Positions 59,188 through 64,000 of a stretch of 64,000 nt of DNA are shown piece by piece (position 1 is the stretch's first letter; the number at the start of each line of letters is the position of its first letter). This DNA comes from Bacillus piscicola (GTDB lineage: Bacteria > Bacillota > Bacilli > Bacillales > Marinococcaceae), in contig NZ_JAJJJF010000009.1 in assembly GCF_022458745.1 (NCBI RefSeq), positions 59,605 through 123,604 of the forward strand, in the 5' to 3' direction. Below the pieces are notes generated by a model that searched no databases, was not told where the DNA came from, and worked only from the letters and a program-made list of their open reading frames with translations. Position numbers and translations under genes: made by a program.

Positions 59188-61770
59188 CTATAAATTAAAT
59201 AACGTCTTATTAAAGTTCTCACGAAAGCCTTGCTTTAATCTCTTATCATTGGAATAGAACTTCACACCTAGCAGCCTGACATCTTCATTCTCCGTTAAGA
59301 CTTCTATGTCAGTTCTGGAAGATAAGGAGGTCAGGAAGTCTTCTTTCCACTGGTCTTGTAAACGTAGATGGTCTCCTTTCGGCTCAAGAAAAACCTGATA
59401 CGTATATTGCTCATCCTGAAGGTAAAGCAGAAAATCAGGCATAAATCCACGTGTGCCATTAATTTCAACGATTTTTACTTTGCGTTCATTCCTTATCAGG
59501 AATACTTCCTGATATTTTTCTTTCAGCTGCTCCATATAATCATTGATAAAATCAATGAAGGAGCTCTCCAAGTTATTAACGATCGCTTTATCATAGATAT
59601 ACCAATGGTTATCACGCATACTTCTTGGTTGGACAACTTCATTTATGTTGGATATTTTAGCATTCACTTTATTGAGTTCAATGTAGTAGTCGTTGATCAA
59701 GTCCGGCATAGAAATCCCTTCGAATACTGCAGTACCTCGCTCTTTCATATAATTGGACCGGATGTTCTTCTCAATATAATCCAAATATTTTTCGACCATC
59801 TTGAGTTTGGCCAAAGGCTTCAAGTGTTCAATCTCCACTCCTAAAGGAAGAGATACATAAAAGGTGAGCTCCCCTAAGAAATCCGGACTTTCCATAAATT
59901 CCTTCATGCTGGTTAAAGCAGGAACATAATGCCTGAAATTTTCAAAATGAAAAAATGGCTTCCTCTGGATCGCTTTCTGGATAAATCTGCACTCCACGAC
60001 CCATATTCGTTCATGCTTCTGTCCTGTACTAATCTGTTGCTTCTTTTTGCCATAATGTTGTTCTACTGTTACCTCAAAAGGAATTTCATAATCTGTGGTA
60101 ACATTATATTGCTCCAATGTCTTATAATCATCAGCTGTCGTCTTCACCAGCTTGTTGATATAAATCTTCCCATTTTTAAAGATCGGATGCTTCTTAAACG
60201 AAGGTTTGATTTTCGCTTCTAACCGATCGTATTCATCTTCTTTAATTTGAATACTCGCAGACTCCAGGGACTTCTCTAGGTTCTTAATATACGCATTATC
60301 ATTAATGGTATGGTAATGAAGGCTTTCAATCACTTTCAAATCAGTTTGTAATCGATCGAACCTACGTGTGTATGAACGTTCCCCTTTATATTCAAAAGGA
60401 TAATACCTTGCTCCACGGCCAATCAATTGAGCTTCACTGTCCGTCGTAGTTTTCGTCGAACTAGCCCCTTCACTGATCCGTACGATGTCAAACAGATTCA
60501 ATACGTCCCAACCTTCGTTAAGCTTAGCCACTGCAAAAATAGCACGGATAGGGTTGTTCTGTTCTTCCAGTGTATTTAATAGCAACGCATTATCTTCTGA
60601 AAGAAAAGCTTTGTCATTGGCATTTAGAATCGTTTCTTCCGTGAAATCCCACTGCAAGTCACGAATCACCTCTTCAAGAGGTTGTTCCTTGTAATATTGG
60701 AACATTTTACTCCAAATGCTGTTCTCATGCTTATAAATCGAATGGCCAAGGTCAATAATTCGTGATAATTCCTGCAGTGTTAATCCATGGACCATACTTA
60801 AAAGCTTTTCGTTTGCTGCCAGAGAGGTGGCAATTTTATTCGATTTAAACAAGATGATCGGCTTCAATTCTATGCATTGTTCTTTGGCCACATATTTCCG
60901 GTATTGGCTTAAGAGGACGCCGTTCAACATCTTATTCTCGTCTTCTTCATCCGCACGAAGTAAAACTACGTTCTTCGAATAGCCATCTTCCATAAAGCGT
61001 CGCAAATCATACTGATATACAATCTTATCCTTGTACTTCTCGAACAGGACATCTTGATTCAAGTTGACCGTAGCCGTATATTCCAATAAACGGTTCGATG
61101 GATGAAGCTTTAATAAGGTGCTAACGGTGTTTTCCCACGTTTTCTCTTCCGCTTCCTTCGTATTCAGCTTCCGTTTGTCTCTTCTGGTCCATGCATTGAT
61201 ATGGTGCGCTTCATCGGCAAGTAGTACCAGTTTCATATTCTCTAAGGATTCATAAGTCAATGAATTCTCTTTCGGCTCCGTTAAATCCCCATGAAGTTTT
61301 TGTATAGTGGTTAACTTCAGATAGACGGTGTTGGGATCAGGGAAAGCTGGAAATACATCAACGACTTGGATAGAAATGCGTTGCCCATCAATGACGATGC
61401 CCTCTTTGCGGAACAGATACTTCGCAGACTGATCATTCGTCAGGTTATCATAAGTCTTTCGAATGATGGCATCGCTATTTACAAAGAAAATGAAATTTTG
61501 CTGATCGTGTTCCTTGAAAAGATACAGAATGGTTGCAGCTAACACCAATGTTTTCCCGGAACCCGTAGCCATATGGAATAAAAGATGGTTGAATGACATG
61601 TCGGCACTATCCAGTTCTTGCGTATAGATTAATTGGCGCAAGGCTTGTTCCTGGTATCCTCGTAAAGGATGACTTAAGTTATCCTTTATATAATCCGGAA
61701 CGTCCGGAGGAGTAACAAACAAGGAATTGAACTGATCTTCTATTCGCCGGTGAAGAATTTCATTACTCAT
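59188..61770 (-). CDS. res: Type III restriction enzyme, Res subunit
   Basis: About 860 residues from the ATG at 61770 with AAGGTG upstream. The SF2 helicase motor is clear: MATGSGKT near residue 64, LLADEAHH near 183, and motif VI-like GRGARYYPF. The C-terminal region has a PD-(D/E)XK-type nuclease pattern: GFMPDFLLYLQ followed by VFLEPKG. Res needs the Mod subunit to recognise DNA. It overlaps the mod stop by 8 bases, so the two are coupled. Confidence 0.94.
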   Translation of the reverse strand: MSNEILHRRIEDQFNSLFVTPPDVPDYIKDNLSHPLRGYQEQALRQLIYTQELDSADMSFNHLLFHMATGSGKTLVLAATILYLFKEHDQQNFIFFVNSDAIIRKTYDNLTNDQSAKYLFRKEGIVIDGQRISIQVVDVFPAFPDPNTVYLKLTTIQKLHGDLTEPKENSLTYESLENMKLVLLADEAHHINAWTRRDKRKLNTKEAEEKTWENTVSTLLKLHPSNRLLEYTATVNLNQDVLFEKYKDKIVYQYDLRRFMEDGYSKNVVLLRADEEDENKMLNGVLLSQYRKYVAKEQCIELKPIILFKSNKIATSLAANEKLLSMVHGLTLQELSRIIDLGHSIYKHENSIWSKMFQYYKEQPLEEVIRDLQWDFTEETILNANDKAFLSEDNALLLNTLEEQNNPIRAIFAVAKLNEGWDVLNLFDIVRISEGASSTKTTTDSEAQLIGRGARYYPFEYKGERSYTRRFDRLQTDLKVIESLHYHTINDNAYIKNLEKSLESASIQIKEDEYDRLEAKIKPSFKKHPIFKNGKIYINKLVKTTADDYKTLEQYNVTTDYEIPFEVTVEQHYGKKKQQISTGQKHERIWVVECRFIQKAIQRKPFFHFENFRHYVPALTSMKEFMESPDFLGELTFYVSLPLGVEIEHLKPLAKLKMVEKYLDYIEKNIRSNYMKERGTAVFEGISMPDLINDYYIELNKVNAKISNINEVVQPRSMRDNHWYIYDKAIVNNLESSFIDFINDYMEQLKEKYQEVFLIRNERKVKIVEINGTRGFMPDFLLYLQDEQYTYQVFLEPKGDHLRLQDQWKEDFLTSLSSRTDIEVLTENEDVRLLGVKFYSNDKRLKQGFRENFNKTLFNL

Positions 61771-63634
61771 TCGTAGCACCTTCTTTTTGGTAGAAGGAAT
61801 AATTAAATGCTTTTACTGAATCAGAAATATCATATTGGCTGTCTTCAATTTCCGAATAATTCAGGTATAGTTGATTCAAGTCCAGAACCTGAATGAGTAC
61901 ATCCTTCTGTTCCTCCAAGGATAACTCTTGAAAATTCTCATTTTCCGCAGTTACCTTTTCCAAATCCACCTTAAAATTCAAATAGGCTGCTTTCTTCATA
62001 TGATCAATAACGGGCTCTAATTCATCGGAGTTCTGACACGCTTGAATACCATGAAGAAACTCTTCGTTTAATCTATATAACTCTGCATAAACGAAACTGC
62101 CTCCACCTTGCCAATTAACTTCCTCTGAGATACCTCCTTGTTCCCCTTCAATGACCTTTTGAAGACGAGGTACTGAAACACTGTTGATATAATCCATCTG
62201 TTCAATTCCAATAAATTGACGGTTCATTTTCATTGCAACTGCTGCAGTTGTTCCTGTACCCAAAAAGAAATCTAGGACAATGTCATTTTCTTCCGAGGCT
62301 ATTTGAATAATTTTACGAAGAAGTTTTTCAGGTTTAGGAGTAGAAAATACTGATTGACCAAATAATGCTTTAAGTTCACTATTTGCTTCTCGAGTAGTCC
62401 CAGAGTCTGTACTATCCCAAATATTTTCAGGAGTTCTCCCTGATTGATCTGATAAATATATTTTCCGGATAATACCTGAATTATCTGGCTTGAATATAAT
62501 TTCTTTTGTTTTAATTTTTTCCTCAATCGACTCCTTAGACCATCTCCACCCATTTTCCGGAGGGTGTATAATGGTTCCGTCAGGAGATTCAATATTAAAC
62601 TTTAAAGTTTGACGCAAGTTTGGACTTCTTACATCTCCAGCTCTCCATAATCCTTTAGGATCGTTATCTGGATTTCTATAATTCTTATTATCCTCATCTG
62701 TTCTAGGCAACTCGAAAGGTTTCATTGTCTCTTTATTTTTAGCGTAGACCAATAAATGATTATAATGTCTTGAAAAAAACCTTTCGTCGTTCTTGCTCTG
62801 TTTAGTATGATTCCATATCACGTCTGCAATAAAGTTTTCCTTTTCAAAAATTGAATCTAGCAATACATTCAAATAATGACTTTCATTATTATCAATATTG
62901 ATCCAAATACTTCCATTTTCGGCCAATAAGTCTTTTGCTGCTTCTAAACGATTTTTCATGAATGTAAGCCACGTAGAGTGATTAAAGCGATCGTTATATC
63001 TAAAACTATCTCCACCAGTGTTATAAGGAGGATCTATATAAATTAATTTGACCTTTCCGGCATATCGTTCCTTTAAGCTATGTAAAGCTATAAGGTTGTT
63101 TCCTTTTAGAATTAAATTTTCTTTCTCTGAGAAAACATCAATATCCTTTTCTCCACGTTCATCTAATTTCTTTACGTTCCTTAGGATTTTTGATGAAAAA
63201 AGTGTATCTATTTCTTCCTTTGCAATGACATTATGATAGTAAACTTCCCTTTTACCAACATCTTCTTTGGTCATTCCGCCTTCCAGTACAGCATCTTTAT
63301 GAGGAAAGTCTAGTACGACGTCTGTGTTGTACTTTAGATACTTACCCTCACTTGTAAGACCAACTTCATTTGTGTATTTTGTGTAACTATTATCCCAATA
63401 ATTTTTATACCGTAGCATACTAATAAATACTTCTGATTTAAACAATAGGCCTGACGTCAATTTGATTGAGTATGTATTTTTCACCAATTCATTAGATAAC
63501 AGCGCCTCAATAACGGTTTCATTATAGGACCTTATTTCTTCGATTAATTTATTCTTCAAAAGTGTATCTCCATCCCAATACTCAGGAAAGCCACTTAATA
63601 CCTTATGTATTTCTTGTAATAACTTAGTTTCCAT
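61763..63634 (-). CDS. mod: Type III DNA-adenine methyltransferase, Mod subunit
   Basis: About 623 residues from the ATG at 63634 with GGAAGGG upstream. Beta-class motifs are in order: motif IV IDPPYNTGGD near residue 198, then motif I LDFFLGTGTTA near 453. The region between is the target-recognition part. It methylates N6-adenine on one strand of an asymmetric site and gives specificity to Res. Its start overlaps the stop of the small HTH gene by 11 bases. Confidence 0.94.
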   Translation of the reverse strand: METKLLQEIHKVLSGFPEYWDGDTLLKNKLIEEIRSYNETVIEALLSNELVKNTYSIKLTSGLLFKSEVFISMLRYKNYWDNSYTKYTNEVGLTSEGKYLKYNTDVVLDFPHKDAVLEGGMTKEDVGKREVYYHNVIAKEEIDTLFSSKILRNVKKLDERGEKDIDVFSEKENLILKGNNLIALHSLKERYAGKVKLIYIDPPYNTGGDSFRYNDRFNHSTWLTFMKNRLEAAKDLLAENGSIWINIDNNESHYLNVLLDSIFEKENFIADVIWNHTKQSKNDERFFSRHYNHLLVYAKNKETMKPFELPRTDEDNKNYRNPDNDPKGLWRAGDVRSPNLRQTLKFNIESPDGTIIHPPENGWRWSKESIEEKIKTKEIIFKPDNSGIIRKIYLSDQSGRTPENIWDSTDSGTTREANSELKALFGQSVFSTPKPEKLLRKIIQIASEENDIVLDFFLGTGTTAAVAMKMNRQFIGIEQMDYINSVSVPRLQKVIEGEQGGISEEVNWQGGGSFVYAELYRLNEEFLHGIQACQNSDELEPVIDHMKKAAYLNFKVDLEKVTAENENFQELSLEEQKDVLIQVLDLNQLYLNYSEIEDSQYDISDSVKAFNYSFYQKEGATNE

Positions 63635-63923
63635 AAGCTTCATCCCTTCCAACTTCTGGTTCCATTTCATGCTGGATTTTATACACCGTATTACGAGACA
63701 CCCCTGTTTTACGGTGGATATTCATAACTGACTCCTTCTCTTTTAACAACCGGACCACTTCATCATAGATAATTTTATCTTTTCCAGTTGCTCCTTTATG
63801 GTAACGTTTCTTTCCACCTTTGACCGATGAATTATGTGATGTTTTGCCAACATACAAGAAAAGAGAAACGAAGAACAATACAACTAAACCAATTATAATA
63901 ATTATATAAATTGTCTCCATCAT
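63624..63923 (-). CDS. Membrane-anchored helix-turn-helix protein upstream of mod
   Basis: The protein has 99 residues. One membrane helix (IYIIIIIGLVVLFFVSLFLYV) is followed by a basic linker and a resolvase-type HTH (IYDEVVRLLKEKESVMNIHR, TGVSRNTVYKIQ). The overlap with mod means they share a message. A membrane-tethered HTH is unusual for R-M control; it could be a C-protein-like regulator or an unrelated resolvase-tail relative. Confidence 0.65.
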   Translation of the reverse strand: MMETIYIIIIIGLVVLFFVSLFLYVGKTSHNSSVKGGKKRYHKGATGKDKIIYDEVVRLLKEKESVMNIHRKTGVSRNTVYKIQHEMEPEVGRDEAYGN

Positions 63924-64000
63924 TTTAACTCACCGCCTTTATGCGACTAAATGGCTCGTTTGTTTAAAAGTCTGCTTGTTAGTGAAAATATTCTAGAGGC
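63924..64000 (-). promoter_or_regulatory. Upstream region of the R-M operon
   Basis: The gap before the ATG at 63923 holds AAAGGCGGTGAG as ribosome-binding site. The promoter should lie here or beyond the window edge. Nothing else can be resolved. Confidence 0.35.

Overview
The window looks like part of a large, mosaic, probably self-transmissible plasmid of a Gram-positive Bacillaceae-type host. Support comes from strong AGGAGG-type ribosome-binding sites, low to moderate GC, an SLH-domain surface protein, a UvrX-like Y-family polymerase, MazEF and AbrB/Doc addiction modules, and two separate Firmicutes-type plasmid replication loci. No chromosomal housekeeping gene, rRNA or tRNA was seen.

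Region 1 (1-28 kb) is one long leftward block. From its promoter-proximal end it reads: two small unknown genes around a protein with a NusG N-terminal-like domain; two more small genes; a YdjM-like membrane hydrolase; then type IV secretion genes (VirB2-like subunit, VirB3/TcpE-like protein, a VirB4 split into two genes, a VirB6-like channel protein, a VirB1-like transglycosylase/M23 peptidase, and a second VirB2-like protein). It continues without a break into a Tad-pilus-type assembly set: three TadZ/MinD-like proteins, TadV prepilin peptidase, an SLH protein, secreted proteins, CpaB/RcpC, TadA, TadB and TadC. It ends with two small paralogues, a RusA-like nuclease and a replication-relaxation-like winged-helix protein. 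Several intergenic gaps hold rho-independent terminators, so a NusG paralogue near the head of the block is suggestive. A divergent double-HTH regulator (28.2 kb) faces the block across TGTTAAAYA operators.

Region 2 (29-42.5 kb) is accessory. It holds a group II intron just after a terminator; a RepA_N-type initiator with a dyad-repeat origin inside its own gene; a LuxR-type regulator; a recombination module (Rad52-like annealing protein, tandem-OB SSB, winged-helix protein); MazEF and AbrB/Doc; a nucleotidyltransferase; a TnpB-only IS605-type element carrying its own ribbon-helix-helix gene; and small unknown genes.

Region 3 (42.7-51.6 kb) is a leftward operon of two prepilins with G^FxxxE processing sites, a TadE-like pseudopilin and a huge repeat adhesin. 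These are the likely substrates of the Tad machine 25-45 kb away. Beyond it lie a 136-nt fold-back element and a Rep_3 initiator with a 13-copy iteron origin.

Region 4 (51.6-64 kb) holds a Y-family polymerase, a graveyard of truncated genes, a serine recombinase split by an IS21-family element with a 5-bp target duplication, and a complete type III restriction-modification operon preceded by a membrane-anchored HTH protein. No relaxase or VirD4-type coupling protein was recognised, so DNA transfer remains an inference.
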